This document shows, in pieces, positions 1 through 5,332 of a DNA stretch of 5,501 nt (positions are counted from its first letter, which is position 1; each line of letters starts with the position of its first letter). The DNA is from Candidatus Bathyarchaeota archaeon. GTDB lineage: Archaea > Thermoproteota > Bathyarchaeia > Bathyarchaeales > Bathyarchaeaceae. The notes under the pieces are model-generated. The model searched no databases. It saw only the letters and a program-made list of their open reading frames with translations, and was not told where the DNA came from. Position numbers and translations under genes: made by a program. The stretch is taken from the NCBI GenBank assembly GCA_020344715.1, contig CP070828.1, positions 416,092 through 421,592 on the forward strand, read 5' to 3'.

Positions 1-608
1 GACTTGCCTCGTTTGACAATTATCGATTTTCCATGCTTCGAAACAACCACTTCACCAGGGCTTTTCAAGACCGCTTTGCTTCCCTTTGATACAAAAACTA
101 GATCCGGCGTCTTGTAGATGAGTTTGGAACCTTTAGAGACAAGAATATCTAGTCTCCGATCGTCACTCTGAAAGGCAAACACTGAACCACGGTATCTGTC
201 AGACCTTCTATGGCTCTCCACTTTTCGTGTGAGAAACTGGTCCCACAAACCTTTTGTTTTGCCTACAAATTCTTGCTGGTTTTCGTAGCCCATTTCTGTG
301 AGATCCTCTTCACTCGATCGGACGAAGTGTTGTTGTATTTCTTCCGTGTCTCCAAACATCAAAAAAGGTCTGTTCAATTCTTTCTCCACAGATTTTCCAA
401 CGGCTCCTTCATCTGTTTCCACTATGGTATCTAGAAGCAGTTTGCCTCGTCCATGAAATATGTAGCCTTCCCGTTGACCATCCAATTCCAGTGGTATAGC
501 CAACGTGTTCCTGCTGACTTCTATGATGCCTCTCTCTGTCTGCCATAGTGTCAGTGCTTCTGTGGATTTCAAAACCACGTCTCCCAGTTGACAGGTTTGC
601 CGCGTCAT
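1..608 (-). CDS. Unknown protein coupled to the ArsR-like regulator; C-terminus runs off the window
   Basis: I do not recognise this protein. The frame stays open for 202 codons from ATG at 608 to the left edge with no stop. Its ATG overlaps the regulator's TGA (ATGA), and AAGGA lies 7 nt upstream inside the regulator gene, so translational coupling is likely. It has no signal peptide or membrane segment and one Cys (residue 6). The N-terminal ~85 residues look like beta-rich globular sequence (LWQTERGIIEVS, then GYIFHGRGKLLLDTIVET), and residues 88-140 are charged and probably helical. Residues 155-202 form three 16-residue units, each with VSK near its start: ILVSKGSKLIYKTPDL, VFVSKGSKAVLKSPGE and VVVSKHGKSIIVKRGK. 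This regular strand-turn pattern suggests a beta-solenoid or stacked beta-hairpin tail that may continue beyond the window. The role is unknown. Coupling suggests that it works with the regulator, as partner, ligand-binding subunit or regulated effector. Confidence 0.8.
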   Translation of the reverse strand, partial: MTRQTCQLGDVVLKSTEALTLWQTERGIIEVSRNTLAIPLELDGQREGYIFHGRGKLLLDTIVETDEGAVGKSVEKELNRPFLMFGDTEEIQQHFVRSSEEDLTEMGYENQQEFVGKTKGLWDQFLTRKVESHRRSDRYRGSVFAFQSDDRRLDILVSKGSKLIYKTPDLVFVSKGSKAVLKSPGEVVVSKHGKSIIVKRGK

Positions 609-1180
609 TCTCGGTTCCTTCTTTCCAAGGATTTGGTGACACGTCTTGCCATCTTGTATGCAGCCCTACCGGGCATGGTAATAAGGTAGCGCCCTCTGAC
701 TTTTTCCTGAACTACAAGCCCTGCTTCTTCAAGCACGTTCAAGTGGCTTGAAAGCGTGCTTGTAGTTATCTCTGAAAGCTTCTCCTGCAACTCGTTGATG
801 TATTTTCCTCCGGTCATAAGCTCACGTAGTATTCCCAATCGGTGTTCTTGACCTAGGGCGCTCATAATTTCCGCTACTTTAGGCAGGCCAACTTCTATTT
901 CTTCTTCTCTCCTGCTTGCGGGTCTTTCTTTGATTATCTTGACACCTCTTGGGCCAATCAGTATGGACTTCTCGAGTTCGCCATGTATACCTTCAACAAC
1001 GCCTTCCATAACGTCTTCAACGTAGTCGTGTACACGGTCGCCGATATCAATGTGTATTCCGCGTTTCGATTTTCGGTTTCTTTCTGTCAAATCTACGATT
1101 TGCTGTTTCAGATTTGCGAGTTCTGTTTTGAGTTTTTTCATTTCCTCACTGAGATCTTCAGACAATTCGACTTTCACCAC
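605..1180 (-). CDS. ArsR-like winged helix-turn-helix transcriptional regulator with N-terminal coiled coil
   Basis: Predicted cytoplasmic DNA-binding repressor of 191 aa. Residues 10-35 are a heptad-like coiled coil (LSEEMKKLKTELANLKQQI). Residues 40-83 form a small domain (RGIHIDIGDRVHDYVEDVME, later ILIGPRGVKII). A charged linker follows (85-96), then a winged helix at about 100-178: ALGQEHRLGILRELMTGGKY, recognition helix TTSTLSSHLNVLEEAGLV, wing QEKVRGRYLITMPGRAAY. This is the ArsR/SmtB-type fold, but the protein contains no cysteine and lacks the metal-binding ELCVCDL motif, so metal sensing of the classic kind is unlikely. The start is GTG at 1180 or 1177, with an in-frame TGA just upstream. 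A TTG at codon 6, preceded by GGTGGTGA, is an alternative. It lies 11 nt after the truncated copy, and its stop overlaps the next ATG. The promoter palindrome upstream suggests autoregulation. The effector and target genes are unknown. Confidence 0.88.
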   Translation of the reverse strand: MVKVELSEDLSEEMKKLKTELANLKQQIVDLTERNRKSKRGIHIDIGDRVHDYVEDVMEGVVEGIHGELEKSILIGPRGVKIIKERPASRREEEIEVGLPKVAEIMSALGQEHRLGILRELMTGGKYINELQEKLSEITTSTLSSHLNVLEEAGLVVQEKVRGRYLITMPGRAAYKMARRVTKSLERRNRE

Positions 1181-1191
1181 CTTTCATTCAG

Positions 1192-1374
1192 TCACTGTTT
1201 CTCTAGATTTGAAGAGAACTTAATAGACACGGGACCAATGCAAACATGTATTCCGCGTCCCGAATTTTGGTTTCTTTCCGTCAAATCCACAATTTGCTCT
1301 TTTAGGCTTGCAAGTTCTGCTTTGAGTTTCTTCATTTCTTCGCTCAGAGGTTCATACAATTCGACTTCGACCAC
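1192..1374 (-). pseudogene. Truncated tandem copy of the regulator N-terminus (60-codon coiled-coil ORF)
   Basis: Residues 1-47 align without gaps to the N-terminus of the regulator downstream, with about 11 changes. Both start at GTG, and both carry the coiled coil EEMKKLK(A/T)EL and the RGIH segment. By hand alignment about 22 of 128 bases differ (~83% identity). After the RGIHVCIG stretch homology to the regulator stops. The last residues (PVSIKFSSNLEKQ) are a translation of DNA that corresponds to the promoter and leader of the other copy. There is no DNA-binding domain. The frame is intact and is first in the operon, so it may be made as a mini-protein able to pair with the regulator's coiled coil. 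It could equally be a decaying remnant that only serves as a leader. I call it a pseudogene because it is clearly a fragment of a longer gene; that it is functional is only a possibility. Confidence 0.7.
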
Positions 1375-1398
1375 CCTTCATTCATTCAATATCTCTTT

Positions 1399-1420
1399 CA
1401 ATTCGATAATTATCTAATTG
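1399..1420. promoter_or_regulatory. 22-bp palindromic operator candidate at the predicted start site
   Basis: The perfect 10-bp core GATAATTATC is flanked by CAATT on the left and AATTG on the right, with one mismatched pair between core and arms. Ten of eleven pairs match. The centre (1409/1410) coincides with the start site predicted from the TATA box at 1431-1438. A dimeric winged-helix protein bound here would block RNA polymerase. The encoded ArsR-like regulator is the obvious candidate ligand. The inner repeat unit does not keep this palindrome. Confidence 0.5.
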
Positions 1421-1430
1421 AATTCGGTCC

Positions 1431-1438
1431 ATATAAAC
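1431..1438 (-). promoter_or_regulatory. TATA-like promoter element of the regulator operon
   Basis: On the minus strand GTTTATAT fits an archaeal TATA box. The usual ~26-bp spacing puts the transcription start near 1408, giving a leader of about 34 nt before GTG at 1374. No convincing purine-rich BRE is seen upstream. The matching site in the inner repeat unit reads GTTTGCAT and has probably lost function, so the three left-hand frames likely share this promoter. Confidence 0.5.
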
Positions 1439-1514
1439 ATTACTGAGTTAATCAAGAGAACAGCGGCTTTCATCGGAATGCGCGTGCAAAATAGCAGTCC
1501 ATCTGTGAACGGGA

Positions 1515-1578
1515 GGAAGGTTAGACTCTGGCGAGAGAGAAAGGTCCGAAGAAGCGCACTTTCTTTTTCTAACCTTCC
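1515..1578. repeat. Inverted repeat with perfect 11-bp arms (hairpin)
   Basis: GGAAGGTTAGA at 1515-1525 is the exact reverse complement of TCTAACCTTCC at 1568-1578. Inside it AGAAAG (1538-1543) pairs with CTTTCT (1559-1564), and the plus-strand RNA can extend this to nine pairs using two G-U pairs (1535-1543 with 1559-1567). A 9-nt bulge (1526-1534) separates the two stems. It could be a structured RNA, a transcription barrier between the two operons, or a relic of a mobile element. No U-tract follows on either strand, which argues against a classic terminator. Confidence 0.55.
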
Positions 1579-1604
1579 CCAATACTATCTCGTGCACAGC
1601 CTGA

Positions 1605-1615
1605 TTTAAAATTTA
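1605..1615. promoter_or_regulatory. AT-rich TATA-like element flanked by an inverted repeat
   Basis: TTTAAAATTTA can act as a TATA-like element on either strand. It sits inside a 6-bp inverted repeat, CGTGCA at 1591-1596 and TGCACG at 1616-1621. Read on the plus strand it predicts a start near 1635, ahead of the structured segment at 1731-1783. Read on the minus strand it predicts a start near 1583, just ahead of the 1515-1578 hairpin. No BRE is evident on either side. Confidence 0.3.
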
Positions 1616-1730
1616 TGCACGTAGTCGTTAGAATAGAGTCAACATGTCATTTGTTCTTCTCAATTTGCATCAATTACTCAAGTACGGAAGAAAACGCACA
1701 GTTCGTAAATATGAGCAGAAATCCTCTACA

Positions 1731-1783
1731 TGTTGCAGGGGGTAGGGTCTGAACGCTTTCAGGCTGGTGAAATCCCCCGCAGC
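1731..1783 (+). ncRNA. Candidate structured RNA segment
   Basis: An outer stem pairs GGGGG (1738-1742) with CCCCC (1774-1778). It extends past a bulged A1737 through TGC/GCA pairing and two more pairs. Inside, CTGAA and TTCAG (1749-1753 and 1758-1762) close a CGCT loop, lengthened to eight pairs by two G-U pairs and one G-C pair. The G-U pairs would be mismatches on the other strand, so the plus strand is favoured. The element does not match an RNA family I can name, and covariation data are lacking. Confidence 0.3.
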
Positions 1784-1800
1784 TTCTCTCTTTCACGATG

Positions 1801-1835
1801 TACACGTGTAGCTTCACAAAAGTGTGGATGTGAAG
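1801..1835. repeat. Palindrome and adjacent hairpin downstream of the AOR gene
   Basis: TACACGTGTA (1801-1810) is a perfect 10-bp palindrome. Directly next to it CTTCACA (1812-1818) pairs with TGTGAAG (1829-1835) around a 10-nt loop. The hairpin begins about 45 bp beyond the AOR stop on the minus strand, so it could shape the 3' end of that transcript. It could also be the 3' part of a plus-strand RNA. Confidence 0.35.
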
Positions 1836-1878
1836 AAGTCTTATCGTCTGGGTTGGCCAGGTCATGTTCGGCGCGTTC

Positions 1879-3750
1879 TCAATTGCGCAGCTTGTCTAGA
1901 GTCTTGTCAACATCTTGTAGTCCGAGTCTTCTCAAGGTTTCTGATCGGGGTATGCCGTTTTCGTCCCAACCAGCTTCTTTGTAGTATTGCTTTTTGTCCT
2001 TTTCCACCTTCGTTTCTTGAGGGGCTTTTCCCTCGTATGGTCCTTTAGAGAGGGGCTCATAGAATCTATTGGGGTTGGCATCGTGGATTTTCGGGTTCCA
2101 CTTCAAGTCTGGTCCAGCCAATAGGAGCATTGCCCTTTGGAGTTGTAGTATTCTCAGCGCTTTTGGTTTGCACCATTCTTCAGGCGTCAATTCCAGGCCT
2201 GTGATTGCGGTGTAGAAGTCAAATCTTGTCCTGCGCCTCAAGCCGGCGGTGTTGAACCAGCAGCAGACTGCTGAATCGTTGAAAATCGCGAACAATTCGC
2301 TTCCAGACGCATCTAGTGGTAGGGCTGCTGCGGACGTGTGGTCGCCGCCTTGAACGGAACATGCATAAGAGATGATTTGAGCAAAGTCTTCGCCGCTTCG
2401 GAGTCCGTGAGCTCCAATGCTTATTCCTTTCGACTGAACCGCATACCTTAGCAAATCCAGGTTCTTTGTTTTCCCGATTTTCAAGGCCGCACGATATGTT
2501 CCCTCTGCCAACAAATCACCGATGCCTTCTCTTAATGCAATCTTTCTGGTCAAAGCTGCGAATGCTTCGGCATCGCCCCATTCAAGCGCTATGCCATCTA
2601 AATCCTTCTCGGTCAATATTCCCCTCTGGAAGAGTTCAGCGGCGAAACCAAGTACGTTTCCTGTTTGAATACCGCACAAACCTAGGTCATCAATAAGTGA
2701 CGCAAGAAATACGTTTTCTTCAGGAGTGAAAATTCCCAAGTTCGGACCCAGATATGCTTGCAATTCATAATCTGGGTTGTCGGTTATTGCTCCTTTGAAT
2801 TTTCCGGTTTTCACCATTGCTATTTTCAAGCAACACGTGGGACAGCCAAAGTCACTCCAAAGCTGTTTTATCCAGACTCTGTTCTCGAACTGGTCAACAC
2901 CAAAGCTCTTTTCATTATGCCACTCATCTTGCCAGTTACGGACAGGTTCGGAGCTCAATCTCGCCCCGACTTCATAGCCTGCTGAACCGGTTCCCCAACG
3001 TCGCCACAGTTCGAATTCATAAAAATTGTCACATACTGCTTTGATTAAGCGCTTCACTTTTCTTATATCAGCCACTTCAGGTAGTGGTCCAGTTCCCTTA
3101 GCCACAACCGCTTTTAGGCGTTTAGCTCCCATAACAGCACCATAACCGCCATAACCTGCTGCGTGAGTCCACTTCGCCGCCACAACCGCCGTGCGAACTT
3201 TTCTTTCTCCAGCCGGACCCACATACAGTATTGCGGGTTCTTTGAATTCACCGTACGACGAGAATCGTTTCTTTAGAAGCTCTCTGCACTCGTGGGTGAG
3301 AAGCCTAACAGTTTGCTTTGCATCTTTGCCCCAGACATGACCTGCGTCTCGGATCTCAACTTCCGAATCCTTGATGAACAAGTAAGAGGGGTCTTTCGCC
3401 TCGCCCGTTACTATTATGCCGTCGTAGCCCGCACATCTTAGCTCAACCCCAAATTCTCCTCCAACAGTCGATCCAACCACACCGTTGCTCTGGGGGGATT
3501 TACCGGAAACGCAGATTCTACCGCCTGGAAAAAATCCAGTCAACGGTCCTGTGAAGAAGGTGAGAATATTTCTCGGTCCCAGCGGGTCTACTGTTTCCCA
3601 TTCAGTGCCCAACCTATCCCAGAGAACCTTTGCTGCTAAACCTCTACCGCCAACATAGTCTTTGAGAATTTCCTCCCTAAACGTTGTCTCTCTAATGTTC
3701 TTTGTCGAAAGATCCACTTCTAGGAATTTTCCAGCATATCCGAGGATCAA
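1879..3750 (-). CDS. Aldehyde:ferredoxin oxidoreductase (AOR) family tungstopterin enzyme, catalytic subunit
   Basis: Cytoplasmic enzyme of 623 aa, usual length for the family, which oxidises aldehydes or related substrates (or runs in reverse) using tungsten bis-pterin and one [4Fe-4S] cluster. N-terminal AOR domain: VGGRGLAAKVLW (33-44), TGPLTGFFPGGR (67-78), SPQSNG (85-90), GGEFGVELRCAGYDGIIVTG (97-116), VGPAGERKVRTA (177-188), AGYGGYGAVMGAKRLKAVV (198-216; the family usually has AGRGG). Cluster region DFGCPTCC (300-307): cysteines at 303 and 307 fit CxxCxxxC, but its first position is Asp300, with an extra Cys306. NPDYEL (325-330), DDLGLC (354-359, pterin-binding DxxGL type) and DSAVCC (492-497, fourth cluster Cys) follow. 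The start is TTG at 3750 in a TTGA overlap with the ferredoxin gene; GAGGG lies 7 nt upstream. Residues 570-623 form a charged tail. The substrate is unknown; the four-cluster partner recalls WOR5 and BamB. Confidence 0.93.
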   Translation of the reverse strand: MILGYAGKFLEVDLSTKNIRETTFREEILKDYVGGRGLAAKVLWDRLGTEWETVDPLGPRNILTFFTGPLTGFFPGGRICVSGKSPQSNGVVGSTVGGEFGVELRCAGYDGIIVTGEAKDPSYLFIKDSEVEIRDAGHVWGKDAKQTVRLLTHECRELLKKRFSSYGEFKEPAILYVGPAGERKVRTAVVAAKWTHAAGYGGYGAVMGAKRLKAVVAKGTGPLPEVADIRKVKRLIKAVCDNFYEFELWRRWGTGSAGYEVGARLSSEPVRNWQDEWHNEKSFGVDQFENRVWIKQLWSDFGCPTCCLKIAMVKTGKFKGAITDNPDYELQAYLGPNLGIFTPEENVFLASLIDDLGLCGIQTGNVLGFAAELFQRGILTEKDLDGIALEWGDAEAFAALTRKIALREGIGDLLAEGTYRAALKIGKTKNLDLLRYAVQSKGISIGAHGLRSGEDFAQIISYACSVQGGDHTSAAALPLDASGSELFAIFNDSAVCCWFNTAGLRRRTRFDFYTAITGLELTPEEWCKPKALRILQLQRAMLLLAGPDLKWNPKIHDANPNRFYEPLSKGPYEGKAPQETKVEKDKKQYYKEAGWDENGIPRSETLRRLGLQDVDKTLDKLRN

Positions 3751-4274
3751 AGGAATTCCCTCGCTTTCTCACCATACATTTTGATGGCGAGGTCACGTGT
3801 TGTTTCTTCTGGTTTGCGGGCATATAGTTCGTAGGTGCGGTTTGTTCTAGGAACTTTTTTCAGCACGTTCCATCCGCCTTCTCGGCAGACTTTGACACAT
3901 TGAGGGTTGCCTCGACACAGGTCACAAATCAGAACGTGGTTTTCCGACGGGTGCAAATGGGGGATTCTGCCTGGGCAGACGTCTATGCACAAACCGCAAG
4001 CAGTGCATTTGCTAGGTTTAACGAGAACTGCTCCTGTTCTCTTGCTCGTTGATAATGCCTTGGAGGGGCACGCTTGCACGCAGGGATAGTCTCTGCATTG
4101 GGCACAAAAGTGGGGAAACTCGACGCCGGGAACAAGCATGAAAACCCTTATTCTTGAGGCCTCGGGCCATATGCGCTTTTCATGAGAAAGGGAACAGGCT
4201 ATCTCGCATTTTCGGCAGCCGCTGCATCTTGAAAGCTCTCTTGCTATCCATATTGGTTCTTTCTTCGTGGTCAA
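3747..4274 (-). CDS. Four-cluster [4Fe-4S] ferredoxin-like electron-transfer subunit
   Basis: The 175-aa protein has 16 cysteines in four groups: C17-C20-C23-C27, C57-C60-C65-C69, C90-C93-C96-C100 (followed by Pro) and C117-C120-C126-C130. This is the arrangement of DMSO-reductase B/HycB-type subunits that carry four cubane clusters. No signal peptide or membrane anchor is present, so it should act in the cytoplasm. Its gene ends inside the TTGA start of the AOR gene, which makes it the likely electron acceptor of that enzyme, as the small subunits of WOR5 and BamC are for theirs. The final ~40 residues (WNVLKKVPRTNRTYELYARK onward) carry no cysteines and probably form helices that dock on the large subunit. 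The start is TTG at 4274, supported by GGAGG 9 nt upstream; the next in-frame ATG (residue 46) would remove the first cluster. The 50 bp between this gene and the DUF362 stop show no clear promoter. Confidence 0.92.
   Translation of the reverse strand: MTTKKEPIWIARELSRCSGCRKCEIACSLSHEKRIWPEASRIRVFMLVPGVEFPHFCAQCRDYPCVQACPSKALSTSKRTGAVLVKPSKCTACGLCIDVCPGRIPHLHPSENHVLICDLCRGNPQCVKVCREGGWNVLKKVPRTNRTYELYARKPEETTRDLAIKMYGEKAREFL
3758..3762 (-). promoter_or_regulatory. Ribosome binding site of the AOR gene
   Basis: GAGGG lies 7 nt before TTG at 3750, inside the last codons of the ferredoxin gene. With the 4-bp overlap it supports the TTG start and translational coupling, which would favour equal amounts of the two subunits. 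Confidence 0.6.
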
Positions 4275-4280
4275 GTTCTG

Positions 4281-4288
4281 GATCCTCC
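4281..4288 (-). promoter_or_regulatory. Ribosome binding site deciding the TTG start of the ferredoxin subunit
   Basis: GGAGGATC matches the anti-Shine-Dalgarno end of archaeal 16S rRNA very well and stands 9 nt before TTG at 4274. It is the main reason to accept a TTG start here. Confidence 0.65.
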
Positions 4289-4324
4289 AGACCTACAGAG
4301 ACTCTTCAACGTTTCTATTAGGTT

Positions 4325-5320
4325 TCACATAAGGTGATTGGGTACGCGTTTCTTCAAGAGCAATTTGCGGAGAGCTGGATGTTCATCCCCAGAATAAGCG
4401 GAGTTACGAGCAAATATCTCTATCCCGCTCTCCAAGCCATGGGCGACACTCTCTTCACTCCATCCGCCCAACGTCTCCGCAGCCGCGCGGAGATATCCGA
4501 CGCTGTGGGGATCCATGCCTAAGAGGGCGGTAACGAAGGCATCTAGCTCAAGAAGGTCGTTAGAGCCTGAGAGAAAGCCTGGGTTCTCAATAGTGTCCCA
4601 CTTCAGGGTCTCAGGGTCTCTCAGAGACGCCGTGAGCACCGCTTCGACCACTCCTCTAATGTTGAACAGGGAATCGTAGACCTTGTAGACGTCCACGATG
4701 CTCTGGTTGAGCTTGCTATGTTTCTCGCCATGGTATATTCCCCTGGTGGGGCCGGGAATCATCCCGAAAAAATTCTTAACAGCGAGGGACACATACATGG
4801 GCGCTTCCAGCACTCTCACTTTGGCCAAGCTGAGCAGATCACTCCCTCGCATCTCGTAGAGCCTCTCCGGCACGAACCCATAGAAGTCCTGCCGTTCGAT
4901 GGGAGGATGCTTTCTGGCAACTTCATCTTTGATCTGTTCCGGGGTCGCTGTGCGGCCTCCCCAGTTCTCCTCAGTGATGTTCAAGAACTCCACACCGTGC
5001 TTCTTCAGGATCTCTCCGATGCCCGAGTACTTGAGGAACCATCGGTCGCTATCTCTGAGATCCTCGGGTTCAATGGAGCCCCAGCCTTCACTCTTGAGGG
5101 CATCCTCAGTCCTTGCCCATCCGTAGCTTTCCACTATGATGGCGTTGCCGCCAATAGCAGAAAGAAGCCAGTCGAGAATCGTCGCCTCGGTGAAGCAGAC
5201 GGAGAAGCCCCAGTTTGGCTTGATGATCACTGGGGGTTTCAGATTAAGCTTCCTGATGATTTCAATGAAGGATTCTCTATCCGCCGACTCTTCTACGATC
5301 ACATTTCCTATCCTGTGCAT
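4325..5320 (-). CDS. DUF362 family protein
   Basis: 331-aa protein matching the DUF362 pattern by eye: VIIKPNWGFS (31-40), a Rossmann-like stretch with GGNAIIVESYGWARTEDAL (57-75), LAKVRVLEAPMY (165-176), the hallmark SLAVKNFFGMIPGPTRGIYH (178-197), and a C-terminal GSNDLLELDAFVTALLGMDP (252-270). Many DUF362 proteins carry an extra ferredoxin domain. This one has a single cysteine (residue 42) and no cluster motif, so it is unlikely to bind Fe-S itself. The biochemical role of the family is not established; it is often found near redox enzymes. I chose ATG at 5320 rather than TTG at 5356 because a strong GAGGGTGA sits just upstream and the longer form would overlap the preceding frame. It precedes the ferredoxin/AOR pair by 50 bp and is probably in the same operon, perhaps helping assembly or maturation (inference). 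By eye its DNA looks more GC-rich than the AOR gene or the regulator. Confidence 0.85.
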   Translation of the reverse strand: MHRIGNVIVEESADRESFIEIIRKLNLKPPVIIKPNWGFSVCFTEATILDWLLSAIGGNAIIVESYGWARTEDALKSEGWGSIEPEDLRDSDRWFLKYSGIGEILKKHGVEFLNITEENWGGRTATPEQIKDEVARKHPPIERQDFYGFVPERLYEMRGSDLLSLAKVRVLEAPMYVSLAVKNFFGMIPGPTRGIYHGEKHSKLNQSIVDVYKVYDSLFNIRGVVEAVLTASLRDPETLKWDTIENPGFLSGSNDLLELDAFVTALLGMDPHSVGYLRAAAETLGGWSEESVAHGLESGIEIFARNSAYSGDEHPALRKLLLKKRVPNHLM

Positions 5321-5324
5321 GGGC

Positions 5325-5332
5325 TCACCCTC
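5325..5332 (-). promoter_or_regulatory. Ribosome binding site deciding the DUF362 start
   Basis: GAGGGTGA lies 4 nt before ATG at 5320 and contains the TGA of the upstream frame. It favours the 331-aa form and suggests stop-start coupling with the preceding gene. Confidence 0.65.

Larger units (their letters stand above)
1053..1440 (-). repeat. Diverged tandem duplication of promoter plus regulator 5' end (two ~194-bp units)
   Basis: Unit 1 is about 1053-1246 and unit 2 about 1247-1440. Between 1053-1180 and 1247-1374 the offset is a constant 194 bp with no indels and ~83% identity. Unit 2 has a 4-bp extra TTCA step just before the start codon. Similarity continues more weakly through the leader into the promoter: on the minus strand TGTTTATATGGACCG in unit 2 corresponds to TGTTTGCATTGGTCCCG in unit 1. 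The duplication therefore copied promoter, leader and about 45 codons. The outer promoter kept its TATA-like sequence, while the inner one lost it. Confidence 0.8.
1441..1878. other. 438-bp region without a convincing gene; several inverted repeats
   Basis: This region separates the end of the AOR gene from the regulator promoter. Short frames exist on both strands (plus 1418-1609, minus 1674-1865, plus 1644-1745), but none shows protein-like composition, a good ribosome binding site or a recognisable domain. The plus frame at 1644-1745 (33 codons, MSFVLLNLHQLLKYGRKRTV...) deserves only a note because it begins about 35 bp after a TATA-like element. The region instead holds secondary-structure signals, listed separately. 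I see no clean U-tract terminator for the AOR transcript. Confidence 0.6.

Noticed and set aside
409..642. A 77-codon minus-strand frame overlapping the end of the regulator
   Set aside because: It is in another frame than the 202+ codon frame starting at 608, which has better composition, a ribosome binding site and an ATGA overlap.
605..1180. Classic metal-sensing ArsR/SmtB repressor
   Set aside because: The protein has no cysteine and no ELCVCDL-type metal-binding motif.
983..1417. A 144-codon plus-strand frame opposite the regulator and its copy
   Set aside because: It is rich in Phe, Cys and Ser as expected from the antisense of a Lys/Glu-rich coiled coil, and it covers the promoter and operator of the real operon.
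1515..1578. Rho-independent style terminator
   Set aside because: The stem is strong, but no U-tract follows it on either strand.
1418..1609. A 63-codon plus-strand frame starting in the regulator promoter
   Set aside because: It has no ribosome binding site or promoter of its own, overlaps the TATA-like box, and has no protein-like pattern.
1738..1783. Resemblance to FMN or cobalamin riboswitch cores (GGTGAAAT followed by a C-run and CGCAG)
   Set aside because: Only short fragments agree; the required conserved helices are absent and no gene on the plus strand lies downstream.
1674..1865. A 63-codon minus-strand frame after the AOR gene
   Set aside because: Its composition is unlike the neighbours and it runs through the stems of the possible structured RNA; best seen as noncoding.
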